DNA of 64,000 bases from Streptomyces phaeolivaceus (lineage in GTDB: Bacteria; Actinomycetota; Actinomycetes; Streptomycetales; Streptomycetaceae), in NCBI RefSeq assembly GCF_009184865.1, contig NZ_CP045096.1:6820001-6884000 (forward strand), given 5' to 3'. A model generated the notes under the pieces. That model was not told the DNA's origin, did no database searches, and worked only from the letters and a program-made list of their open reading frames with translations. This document shows, one piece after another, positions 24,179-32,243 of this stretch (positions within the stretch are counted from its first letter, which is position 1; every line of letters begins with the position of its first letter). The position numbers and the translations under genes were made by a program.

Positions 24179-24616
24179 TCAGCAGGGGCGTTTGCGGAGT
24201 TCCATCACATAGTCGTGGGGCGCGCCCGCCGACTCCGCCGCGTCCGCCACCTCGCCGAGGTAGCGGGCCGAGGGCAGACCGCCCTCGTAGCCGTTGAGCA
24301 CGTAGACCCAGGCCGCCTCCTCGCCGTCCAGCGTGTGTACGCGGACCCGCATCCGGCGGTATATGTCCAGGCCGACGCCGACCCAGCGGTCCATCGCCTC
24401 CTCGTCCATGGGGGCGATGTCGTACAGCGCCACGAAGACCTGCGAGCGGGGGGCCTCGACGACGGTTGCCAGGGCGCCCTCCCAGCCCATGTGCTCACCG
24501 CCGAAGGTCAGCCGCCAGTCGTTCAGCCAGCCGGTTGCGCGCAGCGGGGAGTGGGGGGCGCGGCGGGACATCAGGCGGGAGTCCATGTTGCCGGCGTAGG
24601 CGGCGTAGAGCGACAT
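24179..24616 (-). CDS. gamma-glutamylcyclotransferase-family protein
   Basis: A 145-residue protein of the gamma-glutamylcyclotransferase/AIG2-like fold. It starts with the family signature YAAYAGNM (the usual YFAYGSNL-like segment), then RLTFGGEHMGWEGALATVVE, FVALYDIAPMDEEAMDRWVG with the acidic catalytic region, and AAWVYVLNGYEGGLPS. Family enzymes release 5-oxoproline from gamma-glutamyl amines or peptides; the substrate here is not known. The ATG at 24616 has no ribosome-binding site. The gene is divergent from lpdA. Confidence 0.8.
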   Translation of the reverse strand: MSLYAAYAGNMDSRLMSRRAPHSPLRATGWLNDWRLTFGGEHMGWEGALATVVEAPRSQVFVALYDIAPMDEEAMDRWVGVGLDIYRRMRVRVHTLDGEEAAWVYVLNGYEGGLPSARYLGEVADAAESAGAPHDYVMELRKRPC

Positions 24617-24687
24617 GGGAGGAGAGTACGGGAGCGCTCCGCTTGGGGCTGGGGCGCCTGATGGGGTGGGGGTTCGGTTGTTCGGCG

Positions 24688-24755
24688 GGTGCGGATGGGT
24701 TGTGGCTGGTCGCGCAGTTCCCCGCGCCCCTGGTGATGGCCCTGCGGGCCGATCA
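24688..24755. repeat. dispersed palindromic repeat, copy 5 (one arm)
   Basis: One arm (GGTTGTGGCTGGTCGCGCAG, TTCCCCGCGCCCCTGG) followed by a decayed centre (GGCCCTGCGGGCC). It sits between the divergent cyclotransferase and lpdA genes, the only copy in a divergent promoter region. Confidence 0.7.
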
Positions 24756-24800
24756 CCCCGTCCCGCACACCCCGACTCGTTGGCACCCGTGCTCGTACGG

Positions 24801-24806
24801 GACAAT
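24801..24806 (+). promoter_or_regulatory. predicted -10 element (GACAAT) of lpdA
   Basis: GACAAT ends 7 nt before the GTG at 24814, consistent with a leaderless transcript. Confidence 0.45.
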
Positions 24807-24813
24807 GGGGCAT

Positions 24814-26253
24814 GTGACTCGGATCGTGATCATCGGTGGCGGACCCGGCGGATATGAAGCGGCGCTGGTGGCCGCGCAGCTCGGCGCGGAGGTGACCGTC
24901 GTGGACTGCGACGGTCTGGGCGGGGCGTCGGTGCTGACCGACTGCGTGCCGTCGAAGACCCTCATCGCGACGGCCGAGGTGATGACGACCTTCGACTCCT
25001 CGTACGAGGAGCTGGGGATCATCGTCGCCGACGACACCCCGCACGTCGACACGCCCGCGCGTGTCGTGGGCGTGGACCTCGGCAAGGTCAACCGGCGTGT
25101 GAAGCGGCTCGCGCTGGCGCAGTCTCACGACATCACCGCCTCCGTGACGCGCGCCGGGGCGCGGGTCATGCGCGGGCGCGGGCGGCTGCAGGGGCAGCAG
25201 GACCTCGACGGGTCGCGGAAGGTCGTGGTGCGCGCCGCCGACGGGTCCGAGGAGACCCTGACCGCCGACGCGGTGCTCATCGCCACCGGCGCGCACCCGC
25301 GCGAGGTGCCCGACGCACAGCCCGACGGCGAGCGGATCCTCAACTGGACGCAGGTCTACGACCTCGACGAGCTGCCCGAAGAGCTGATCGTCGTCGGATC
25401 CGGTGTCACCGGTGCCGAGTTCGCCGGCGCCTACCAGGCGCTCGGATCGCGCGTCACGCTCGTCTCCAGCCGGGACCGCGTGCTGCCGGGCGAGGACCCG
25501 GACGCCGCCGCCGTCCTGGAGGACGTGTTCCGGCGGCGCGGGATGAACGTCATGGCGCGCTCGCGGGCCCAGTCCGCCAAGCGGGTCGGCGACCGGGTCG
25601 AGGTCACGCTCGCGGACGGCCGGGTCATCAGCGGCTCGCACTGTCTGATGGCCGTCGGCGCCATCCCCAACAGCGCGGGGATGGGCCTGGAGGAGGCCGG
25701 GGTCAAGGTCAAGGAGTCCGGGCACATCTGGACCGACAAGGTCTCCCGGACGAGTGCGCCCGGCGTGTACGCCGCGGGCGACGTCACCGGTGTCTTCGCG
25801 CTCGCCTCCGTGGCCGCCATGCAGGGCCGGATCGCCATGTACCACTTCCTCGGCGACGCCGTGGCCCCGCTGAACCTGAAGACCGTCTCCTCCAACGTCT
25901 TCACCGACCCCGAGATCGCCACCGTCGGCTACTCCCAGGCCGACGTGGACGCCAAGGTCATCGACGCCGTCGGGGTGAAGCTGCCGCTGCTGCGCAACCC
26001 GCGCGCCAAGATGCAGGGCATCCGGGACGGCTTCGTCAAGATCTTCTGCCGGCCGGGCACCGGCATCGTGGTGGGCGGTGTCGTGGTCTCCCCGCGCGCC
26101 TCGGAGCTGATCCACCCCATCTCGATCGCGGTCGACAACAACCTGACCGTCGAGCAGATCGCGAACGCCTTCACGGTGTACCCGTCCCTGTCGGGTTCGA
26201 TCGCCGAGGTCGCGCGCCAGCTCCACACCCGCAAGTCGGGCGAGGGCGTCTAG
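24814..26253 (+). CDS. lpdA: NAD(P)H-quinone/flavoprotein dehydrogenase (LpdA type)
   Basis: A 479-residue FAD enzyme of the dihydrolipoamide dehydrogenase superfamily. It has the FAD loop GGGPGGYEAAL at the N-terminus, the second nucleotide-binding loop GSGVTGAEFAGAY, YAAGDVTG before the FAD, and a C-terminal dimer domain. The redox-active pair CxxxxC of true lipoamide dehydrogenases is changed: GLGGASVLTDCVPSK keeps only the second cysteine. That fits the LpdA branch (for example mycobacterial LpdA), which reduces quinones with NAD(P)H. The GTG at 24814 is preferred over the ATG at 24805 because of the -10 position. The stop codon TAG lies inside the CTAG target of the MITE-like element. 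Confidence 0.88.
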   Translation: MTRIVIIGGGPGGYEAALVAAQLGAEVTVVDCDGLGGASVLTDCVPSKTLIATAEVMTTFDSSYEELGIIVADDTPHVDTPARVVGVDLGKVNRRVKRLALAQSHDITASVTRAGARVMRGRGRLQGQQDLDGSRKVVVRAADGSEETLTADAVLIATGAHPREVPDAQPDGERILNWTQVYDLDELPEELIVVGSGVTGAEFAGAYQALGSRVTLVSSRDRVLPGEDPDAAAVLEDVFRRRGMNVMARSRAQSAKRVGDRVEVTLADGRVISGSHCLMAVGAIPNSAGMGLEEAGVKVKESGHIWTDKVSRTSAPGVYAAGDVTGVFALASVAAMQGRIAMYHFLGDAVAPLNLKTVSSNVFTDPEIATVGYSQADVDAKVIDAVGVKLPLLRNPRAKMQGIRDGFVKIFCRPGTGIVVGGVVVSPRASELIHPISIAVDNNLTVEQIANAFTVYPSLSGSIAEVARQLHTRKSGEGV

Positions 26254-26345
26254 GGCCTGTCGTTTGGATCACGCCAAGCCCCGCTCACCGGCGGTCACCA
26301 GGCACCGTGGCCCGAAGCCGGCGTGATCCAAACGGCAGGCCCTAG
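26250..26345. mobile_element. MITE-like inverted-repeat element at the lpdA stop codon
   Basis: A 96-bp element with 26-bp terminal inverted repeats (CTAGGGCCTGTCGTTTGGAT, then CACGCC, with a single T/C mismatch between arms) and a 44-nt centre without coding capacity. It is bounded by CTAG on both sides, so the target was CTAG with duplication of either TA or the four bases. It begins inside the TAG stop codon of lpdA and leaves the protein unchanged. It may also act as the lpdA terminator. The rest of the gap to 26471 shows only the DeoR-gene promoter. Confidence 0.75.
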
Positions 26346-26458
26346 TCCACTGGTCCACGGTCGGCGCACGGTCCGGCCCCTATATCACTTCTTGCCCCAC
26401 CCTGCGAACAACTTCTGCTATTCGGCGCAAACTGCTGAAAGCAGATGGTCGTTGGCGT

Positions 26459-26464
26459 TACTGT
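26459..26464 (+). promoter_or_regulatory. predicted -10 element (TACTGT) of the DeoR-family gene
   Basis: TACTGT ends 7 nt before the GTG at 26472. CTGAAA at 26435-26440 is a possible -35 (18-nt spacer). Confidence 0.45.
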
Positions 26465-26471
26465 CAGTTTC

Positions 26472-27452
26472 GTGTTCGCTGCAGAACGTCGTCAATTGAT
26501 CCTCGAAATGGTGCGGGCCAATGGAGCCGTGTCGCTCCGTGAGCTCGCCCGCGTCGTCCAGACCTCCGAAGTGACCGTACGGCGGGACGTGCGCGCTCTG
26601 GAGGCAGAAGGACTCCTCGACCGCCGGCACGGCGGTGCGGTATTGCCGGGCGGGTTCACGCGGGAGTCCGGCTTTCCGCAGAAATCTCATCTCGCGACCG
26701 CCGAGAAGACGGCCATCGCCGACCTCGCCGCGAGCTTCGTCGAAGAGGGCGAGGCCATCGTGGTCGGGGCGGGGACCACCACGCAGGAGCTGGCACGCCG
26801 GCTCGCGCGGGTCCCCGGGCTGACCGTCGTCACCAACTCCCTGCTGGTGGCCCAGGCGTTGGCCCATGCCAACCGTGTGGAGGTCGTGATGACCGGCGGC
26901 ACCCTGCGCGGTTCCAACTACGCCCTGGTCGGCTCCGGTGCCGAGCAGTCCCTCCAGGGGCTGCGCGTCTCCAAGGCCTTCCTCTCCGGGAGCGGACTGA
27001 CCGCCGAGCGCGGCCTGTCCACGTCCAACATGCTGTCGGCGTCCGTGGACCGCGCGCTGGTCCAGGCCGCCGCCGAGGTCGTTGTCCTCGCCGACCACAC
27101 CAAACTCGGCACCGACACCATGTTCCAGACGGTGCCGACCGATGTCATCACCCGGCTGGTCACCGACGACCCGCCCGGTCACGACGACCGCGCGGTCACC
27201 GAGTTGCAGGCCCTGGCCGATCAGGGCGTGCAGATCTCCGTGGCCGGGGCGTCGGGCGGCGGTGGTACGGGAGGCGATCCCGTCCCGGCGCGCCCGTCGC
27301 GCCGGGACGTGCCCCTTCCGGGACCCCGCCGCAACCAGGTCCACGGCACCGCGCCCCAGTTGCGCACCGCCACGGTCCTGGGCGACCAGCCGCCGGCCGG
27401 CGAACGGGAGCGGGAGCGGGCGGCCCGGGTCGCGGATCTGCGCCGCCGGTAG
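26472..27452 (+). CDS. DeoR/GlpR-family transcriptional regulator
   Basis: A 326-residue DeoR-type regulator. The N-terminal winged helix matches the family (AAERRQLILEMVRANGAVSL, RELARVVQTSEVTVRRDVRA, RRHGGAV). The effector domain has the sugar-phosphate-isomerase-like fold with VVGAGTTTQELAR, VVTNSLLVAQAL, VVMTGGTLRGSNYALVG and VVLADHTKLG. A 70-residue Pro/Arg-rich C-terminal tail is extra. Family members usually sense a phosphorylated sugar; deoxyribose 5-phosphate is the effector of E. coli DeoR. Because nucleoside genes with a shared operator lie nearby, this is a candidate for their regulator, but nothing in the sequence proves it. Predicted leaderless start GTG. Confidence 0.87.
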   Translation: MFAAERRQLILEMVRANGAVSLRELARVVQTSEVTVRRDVRALEAEGLLDRRHGGAVLPGGFTRESGFPQKSHLATAEKTAIADLAASFVEEGEAIVVGAGTTTQELARRLARVPGLTVVTNSLLVAQALAHANRVEVVMTGGTLRGSNYALVGSGAEQSLQGLRVSKAFLSGSGLTAERGLSTSNMLSASVDRALVQAAAEVVVLADHTKLGTDTMFQTVPTDVITRLVTDDPPGHDDRAVTELQALADQGVQISVAGASGGGGTGGDPVPARPSRRDVPLPGPRRNQVHGTAPQLRTATVLGDQPPAGERERERAARVADLRRR

Positions 27453-27488
27453 CGGCGCCGAGCAGTCCGGCCACGGCTACGGCCACGG

Positions 27489-28055
27489 CTACGGCTTCAG
27501 GCCGCGCAGGGTCAGTGTCAGCAGGCGGTCGGCCAACTCCGGGTCGTCCGGGGTTTCCTCGGCCGCCAGCGCGATCGCGTGGGTGAGCTGGAGCAGGTCA
27601 CCGATGGACACGTCCTCGCGTACGGCGTGCGCGCTTTGCGCCCGCCGGAGCAGGGTGGTGCCGGCCTCCCGGATGGGGGCACAGCACCGGGCCAGGTCCG
27701 AGGGGTCCTCGTCCGCGGCGCGGGAGTCCGCGTACGAGACCGTCATCAGGGCCTGGGCCAGCCCTCGGTATTCGCCCGCACGAGTGATGATGTCGCGCAG
27801 CCAGGCGACCAGCGCGGTGCAGGGCCGGTCCGCTTCGAGCTGGGTCCGCGCTCGGGCCAGCAGGTCGCCCACGGCTTCCTCGAAGACCGCGCTCAGGAGG
27901 GCCTGGCGGTTGGGGAAGTGGCGGTAGAGGGTGCCGATGCCGACATCCGCGCGGCGGGCGATGTCTTCGAGCGAGGCGGCGGTGCCGTGGGCCGCGAAGG
28001 CGAGGCGGGCCTCGGTGAGCAGGCGGTCGTGATTGCGGCGGGCGTCCGCGCGCAT
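27489..28055 (-). CDS. TetR-family transcriptional regulator
   Basis: A 188-residue TetR-type repressor. The helix-turn-helix lies at about residues 10-55 (HDRLLTEARLAFAAHGTAAS, EDIARRADVGIGTLYRHFPN, RQALLSAVFEEAV). The helical ligand domain contains VAWLRDIITRAGEYRGLAQALM, the usual pattern of the C-terminal-33-type actinobacterial group. The ATG at 28055 is preferred; a GTG at 28097 would add 14 residues. Its target is unknown; possible ones are a gene outside the window or itself. Confidence 0.85.
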   Translation of the reverse strand: MRADARRNHDRLLTEARLAFAAHGTAASLEDIARRADVGIGTLYRHFPNRQALLSAVFEEAVGDLLARARTQLEADRPCTALVAWLRDIITRAGEYRGLAQALMTVSYADSRAADEDPSDLARCCAPIREAGTTLLRRAQSAHAVREDVSIGDLLQLTHAIALAAEETPDDPELADRLLTLTLRGLKP

Positions 28056-28168
28056 GGGCCGGCCCCCTGCGGGGGGCCTGACGGGTGTGGGGCTCACTCT
28101 GGTTTCACCTGCTCTCTTCCGGCGGGGGCGTCTTCAGCCCAAGAGCTCGGGTGAATGGGGGTAGTTGC

Positions 28169-28262
28169 GCGGGTGCGGGTGGGTGGGGCTTCTCGCGCCC
28201 ACGCGGCGGAGCCGCATGTCGATACAGCCCCGCGCCCCTGAAAGCGTGGGGCGCGGGGGAGG
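28169..28262. repeat. dispersed palindromic repeat, copy 6 (rearranged centre)
   Basis: It begins with the family arm GTGGGTGGGGCTTCTCGCGC, but the next part is replaced by CCACGCGGCGGAGCCGCATG and TCGATACAGC before CCCGCGCCCCTGAAAGCG and GGGGCGCGGGGG. This looks like a chimera of two repeat families. It sits between the TetR start and the accA2 stop. Confidence 0.7.
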
Positions 28263-28277
28263 TTTGTTGCGTGTGGG

Positions 28278-30050
28278 TCAGTCCTTGATTTCGCAGATTG
28301 CGGCGCCGGAGGTGATGGAGGCGCCGATTTCCGCGCTGAGGCCCTTGACGGTGCCGGAGCGGTGGGCGTTGAGGGGCTGTTCCATCTTCATGGCTTCGAG
28401 GACGACGATGAGGTCGCCCTCCTTGACCTCCTGGCCCTCCTCGACGGCGACCTTGACGATGGTGCCCTGCATGGGGGAGGCGAGGGTGTCGCCGGAGGCG
28501 GCGGGGCCGGACTTCTTGGCGGCGCGGCGCTTGGGCTTGGCTCCGGCGGCGAGACCGGTGCGGGCCAGGGTCATGCCGAGCGCGGCGGGGAGGGAGACCT
28601 CCAGGCGCTTGCCGCCGACCTCGACGACGATCGTCTCGCGGTCGGTGTCGTCCTCGGCCTCGGTGTCGGCGGGGGCCGCGAAGGGCTTGATGTCGTTGAC
28701 GAACTCGGTCTCGATCCAGCGGGTGTGGATCGTGAACGGGTCGGTGGAGCCGGTGAGTTCGGGGCCGAACGCCGGGTCCTTGACGACCGCGCGGTGGAAC
28801 GGGATCGCGGTGGCCATGCCCTCGACGGTGAATTCCTCCAGGGCGCGGGCGGCGCGCTGGAGGGCCTGCTGCCGGGTGGCGCCGGTGACGATCAGTTTGG
28901 CGAGGAGGGAGTCCCAGGCGGGGCCGATGACGCTGCCGGACTCGACGCCCGCGTCCAGGCGGACACCGGGGCCGGTGGGCGGGGCGAACGTGGTGACCGT
29001 GCCGGGGGCGGGCAGGAAGTTGCGGCCCGGGTCCTCGCCGTTGATGCGGAACTCGAAGGAGTGGCCGCGCAGCGGCGGGTCGTCGTAGCCCAGTTCCTCG
29101 CCGTCGGCGATGCGGAACATCTCGCGGACCAGGTCCAGGCCGGTGACCTCCTCGGTCACCGGGTGCTCGACCTGGAGGCGGGTGTTGACCTCCAGGAAGG
29201 AGATCGTGCCGTCCAGACCGACGAGGAACTCGACGGTGCCGGCGCCGACGTAGCCGGCCTCCTTGAGGATGGCCTTCGAGGCGGCGTACAGCTCGGCGTT
29301 CTGCGCCTCGGACAGGAAGGGGGCCGGGGCCTCCTCGACCAGCTTCTGGTGGCGGCGCTGCAGGGAGCAGTCACGGGTGGAGACCACGACCACGTTGCCG
29401 TGGGAGTCGGCCAGGCACTGGGTCTCGACATGGCGGGGCTTGTCGAGGTAGCGCTCCACGAAGCACTCGCCCCGGCCGAACGCCGCGACCGCCTCGCGGA
29501 CGGCGGAGTCGTACAGCTCCGGGACCTCTTCGAGGGTGCGGGCGACCTTCAGACCGCGTCCGCCGCCGCCGAAGGCCGCCTTGATCGCGATCGGCAGACC
29601 GTGCTCCTCGGCGAACGCCACGACCTCGTCGGCGCCGGAGACCGGGTCCGGGGTGCCCGCGACGAGCGGGGCGCCGGCGCGCTGGGCGATGTGACGGGCC
29701 GCCACCTTGTCGCCCAGGTCCCGGATGGCCTGCGGGGGCGGGCCGATCCAGATCAGGCCCGCGTCCAGGACCGCCTGCGCGAATTCCGCGTTCTCCGAGA
29801 GGAAGCCGTAGCCGGGGTGGACCGCGTCCGCTCCGGCGTCCTTGGCCGCCTGCAGCACCTTGCCCATGTCCAGGTAGCTGGTGGCGGGGGTGTCACCGCC
29901 CAGGGCGAACGCCTCGTCCGCGGCCCGCACATGCAGCGCGTCCCGGTCCGGATCGGCGTACACGGCCACGCTCGCGATCCCGGCGTCCCGGCACGCACGG
30001 GCGACGCGGACAGCGATTTCGCCTCGGTTGGCGATCAACACCTTGCGCAC
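28278..30050 (-). CDS. accA2: acetyl/propionyl-CoA carboxylase alpha subunit (biotin carboxylase + BCCP)
   Basis: A 590-residue alpha subunit that carboxylates biotin with ATP and bicarbonate and carries the biotin. The biotin carboxylase part (about 1-450) has [34 protein letters not shown], the Gly-rich ATP lid AFGGGGRG, and [17 protein letters not shown] linker leads to the biotinyl domain at the C-terminus with the biotin Lys in VLEAMKMEQ, about 35 residues before the end region. The length equals S. coelicolor AccA2. It would pair with PccB (32.2-33.8 kb) and the epsilon subunit, and needs BirA (34.1-35.0 kb) for biotinylation. The GTG at 30050 has AGGAGAGGGAG just upstream. The 341-bp gap to the next gene holds both promoters but no feature I can define. 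Confidence 0.94.
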   Translation of the reverse strand: MRKVLIANRGEIAVRVARACRDAGIASVAVYADPDRDALHVRAADEAFALGGDTPATSYLDMGKVLQAAKDAGADAVHPGYGFLSENAEFAQAVLDAGLIWIGPPPQAIRDLGDKVAARHIAQRAGAPLVAGTPDPVSGADEVVAFAEEHGLPIAIKAAFGGGGRGLKVARTLEEVPELYDSAVREAVAAFGRGECFVERYLDKPRHVETQCLADSHGNVVVVSTRDCSLQRRHQKLVEEAPAPFLSEAQNAELYAASKAILKEAGYVGAGTVEFLVGLDGTISFLEVNTRLQVEHPVTEEVTGLDLVREMFRIADGEELGYDDPPLRGHSFEFRINGEDPGRNFLPAPGTVTTFAPPTGPGVRLDAGVESGSVIGPAWDSLLAKLIVTGATRQQALQRAARALEEFTVEGMATAIPFHRAVVKDPAFGPELTGSTDPFTIHTRWIETEFVNDIKPFAAPADTEAEDDTDRETIVVEVGGKRLEVSLPAALGMTLARTGLAAGAKPKRRAAKKSGPAASGDTLASPMQGTIVKVAVEEGQEVKEGDLIVVLEAMKMEQPLNAHRSGTVKGLSAEIGASITSGAAICEIKD

Positions 30051-30391
30051 GATGGCTCCCTCTCCTTGAAACAAGCCGAGTTTAGGGACTGCCGACACGG
30101 CGTTTCGACCCGTCCACAATGGTGAGCTTGCCCACACGGAGCGTGAAACGAGGCTCGCCCGAACGGCGAAATCCCTTGTCGCACTGCATTGCGCAGGACC
30201 CCACGCGGAAACCCTAGCCCTCTGATGTGGTCAAGGTCTCTGTGCGGCCGTGCTGCGGCCGGTTGGGTTTCTTTGTGGAGTCCCTACTAATGGCCCAACG
30301 ATTCTTTGCTCTCGCGAGAACCCTTGTCCCGGGGTTTACCCGTTAGTAGCGTTCGCGATGTCTCGAACACCTACCTGGGGTAACGACGCGG

Positions 30392-30937
30392 GTGTGCGAG
30401 GCGCTGAGAGCAGCAGGACGACAGTGGAAGTGGGTGGGGCCGGTGATCCGCAGACCGGTGGCGGTGGTCACGGCGATCGTGCTGTTCGTGGAAGGGCTCG
30501 GGATCGCCGGGCTCCAGTGGTTCCTCGGCACGGTCGTCGACCGGCAGAAGATGTCCCTCGCCGGGCTGGATCCGGACGCGATGTCCGTCTCCACGAAGGC
30601 GGGGGGTGTCGTGTTCGGCGCCTACTTCGTCTTCTGCGGTGTGGTCGCGCTGCTCGTCGCGCTGCGCAACCGGCCCGCCGCCGGGCTCGGGAAGATCCTG
30701 CTCATCAGCGTGGCCGTCGTGCACGGGCTGCTCGGCGCGCTCACCGTGGGGCTGGTCGGGTGGGGTGCCTTCGCGTTCATGATGGTGGTGCTCGGGATCG
30801 TGCTGCTCACGCTGATGACGTACGACCGGGAGGCGCGGGGGTCGGGTGGGGGTGCCGATGCCGTGCCGGGTGAGAACGGTGGTTCGGGTGCGGGGCCGTC
30901 GGAGCAGGCCGCTCCTCCGGCGCCCAGCGTGTCGTGA
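30392..30937 (+). CDS. membrane protein of unknown function
   Basis: A 181-residue protein with four predicted membrane helices (VAVVTAIVLFVEGLGIAGL, VFGAYFVFCGVVALLVAL, ILLISVAVVHGLLGALTVGL, AFMMVVLGIVLLTLM) between a basic N-terminus and a Gly/Ala/Pro-rich cytosolic tail. Helix pattern and conserved position beside the carboxylase genes suggest a conserved Streptomyces integral membrane protein; I recognise no named family. The GTG at 30392 is likely; a GTG at 30443 is the alternative. It is convergent with maf, ending 3 bp before that gene's stop. Confidence 0.7.
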   Translation: MCEALRAAGRQWKWVGPVIRRPVAVVTAIVLFVEGLGIAGLQWFLGTVVDRQKMSLAGLDPDAMSVSTKAGGVVFGAYFVFCGVVALLVALRNRPAAGLGKILLISVAVVHGLLGALTVGLVGWGAFAFMMVVLGIVLLTLMTYDREARGSGGGADAVPGENGGSGAGPSEQAAPPAPSVS

Positions 30938-30940
30938 GGG

Positions 30941-31555
30941 TCACCGCCCCCACAGGTCCGTGATGCCGACGTCCAGCTGGGCCAGCAGACGGCGGAGCAG
31001 GGGGAGGCTGATGCCGATGACATTGCCGTTGTCGCCCTCGATGCCGTCGATGAACGGGGCCGAGCGGCCGTCGAGGGTGAACGCGCCCGCCACGTGGAGG
31101 GGTTCGCCGGAGGCGACGTACGCGGCGATCTCCTCGTCCGTGGGCTCGCCGAAGTGGACGACCGTGGAGGCCGTCGCGGAGGTGTGGCGGCCGGTGGTGG
31201 TGTCGTAGACGCAGTGGCCGGTCTGGAGCGTGCCGGAGCGACCGCGCATGGACTTCCAGCGGGCGGTGGCCTCCTCGGCGTCGGCCGGCTTGCCTAGCGC
31301 CTGGCCGTCGAGGTCCAGGACCGAGTCGCAGCCGATGACCAGGGCGCCCCTGACCTCCGGTCGCGCGGCCACGACGGAGGCCTTGGCCTCGGCCAGGGCC
31401 AGCGCGAGGTCGGCGGGGGTGGGGGCGGTGACGGCGTCCTCGTCCACGCCGCTGACGATCACCTCGGGGGTGAGGCCGGCCTGGCGGAGCAGGTTCAGGC
31501 GGGCGGGGGACTGGGAGGCGAGGACCAGGCGGCGGCGGGGGTTCGGGGCGGTCAT
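30941..31555 (-). CDS. maf: Maf-type nucleoside triphosphate pyrophosphatase
   Basis: A 204-residue Maf protein, a house-cleaning enzyme that hydrolyses dTTP/UTP or modified nucleotides to monophosphates. It starts with the conserved [18 protein letters not shown], then [18 protein letters not shown], with the catalytic Asp region, [20 protein letters not shown] and the late [18 protein letters not shown]. The ATG is at 31555. It belongs to the minus-strand group with mmpB, pccE and pccB (244, 71 and 38 bp gaps in order), as in other Streptomyces. Confidence 0.92.
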   Translation of the reverse strand: MTAPNPRRRLVLASQSPARLNLLRQAGLTPEVIVSGVDEDAVTAPTPADLALALAEAKASVVAARPEVRGALVIGCDSVLDLDGQALGKPADAEEATARWKSMRGRSGTLQTGHCVYDTTTGRHTSATASTVVHFGEPTDEEIAAYVASGEPLHVAGAFTLDGRSAPFIDGIEGDNGNVIGISLPLLRRLLAQLDVGITDLWGR

Positions 31556-31798
31556 GGGGTCAGGGTATTGCCTCGTTCTTCGGGTGCGGGTGCGGGTGCG
31601 CCTTCCGGTGGTGGGGGGTGGGGCGCCTGTTCGGTGGGTGGGTCGGGGGCGTGTCGGGGGGGTCCGTCCTCGGAACGGCGCGGAATCGGTCGGCTGGGAG
31701 GTTGGGCGGGTTGACGCGCCGACCGCTGCGGGCGGACACCCCCCGACACGCCCCCTTCTCGCGTACGCCACCGACCCGCCGTCGGGGTGCGTGTGGGT

Positions 31799-31927
31799 TC
31801 AGAGGATGCCCAGGACCAGCATCGCCAGGACCATGGCCAGGGCCATGAGTACGCCGAGCCGCCGAAGCATGGCCTGCGTGTCGCGCAGTTCCTTCGGCGG
31901 CTCGTTCTCAGGGTCGGACCAGAGCAT
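31799..31927 (-). CDS. mmpB: small membrane protein MmpB
   Basis: A 42-residue protein (MLWSDPENEPPKELRDTQAM, then one membrane helix LRRLGVLMALAMVLAMLVLG). The acidic-proline N-terminus followed by a basic turn and a single helix matches the conserved tiny protein named morphogenic membrane protein MmpB in recent Streptomyces annotations; I recall the family but cannot check it here. It lies between maf and the epsilon subunit gene. The intact small frame, conserved-looking start and membrane helix support it as a real gene despite its size. Confidence 0.72.
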   Translation of the reverse strand: MLWSDPENEPPKELRDTQAMLRRLGVLMALAMVLAMLVLGIL

Positions 31928-31998
31928 GAGGCGATGGTGCGCCGCCGGGAGGGGCGGCGCCTGAGTACGCGTACTCAAGTTGGTAGGAGAGGTTCCGC

Positions 31999-32205
31999 TC
32001 AGCCGGGCCAGTAGGTGCGGCTCCAGGTGGTGGGGCCCGGGAGCGGCAGGCGGCGGGCCGCGATGCGGGACGGGTCGGACCAGGTGTCGCGGGGGGTGGG
32101 GGTGGGGGGTTGTTCGGTGGCTGCCGCCGCGCGGGCTCTGACCACCGCGAGGGCGGCTGCCAGTTCCTCCGGGGTCGGGTTGCCCCGTACGACCTTGATG
32201 TTCAT
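31999..32205 (-). CDS. pccE: acyl-CoA carboxylase epsilon subunit
   Basis: A 68-residue epsilon subunit of actinobacterial acyl-CoA carboxylases. The N-terminus KVVRGNPTPEELAAALAVV is the hallmark of the family, and the C-terminal half is rich in Pro/Arg and ends WSRTYWPG. These small proteins bind the beta subunit and raise carboxylase activity. It lies 38 bp downstream of pccB, in the arrangement known from S. coelicolor pccB-pccE. Confidence 0.9.
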   Translation of the reverse strand: MNIKVVRGNPTPEELAAALAVVRARAAAATEQPPTPTPRDTWSDPSRIAARRLPLPGPTTWSRTYWPG

Positions 32206-32243
32206 GACGGCTCCCGGCCGGCTGGAGGGGGGTGGGTGCGGTT

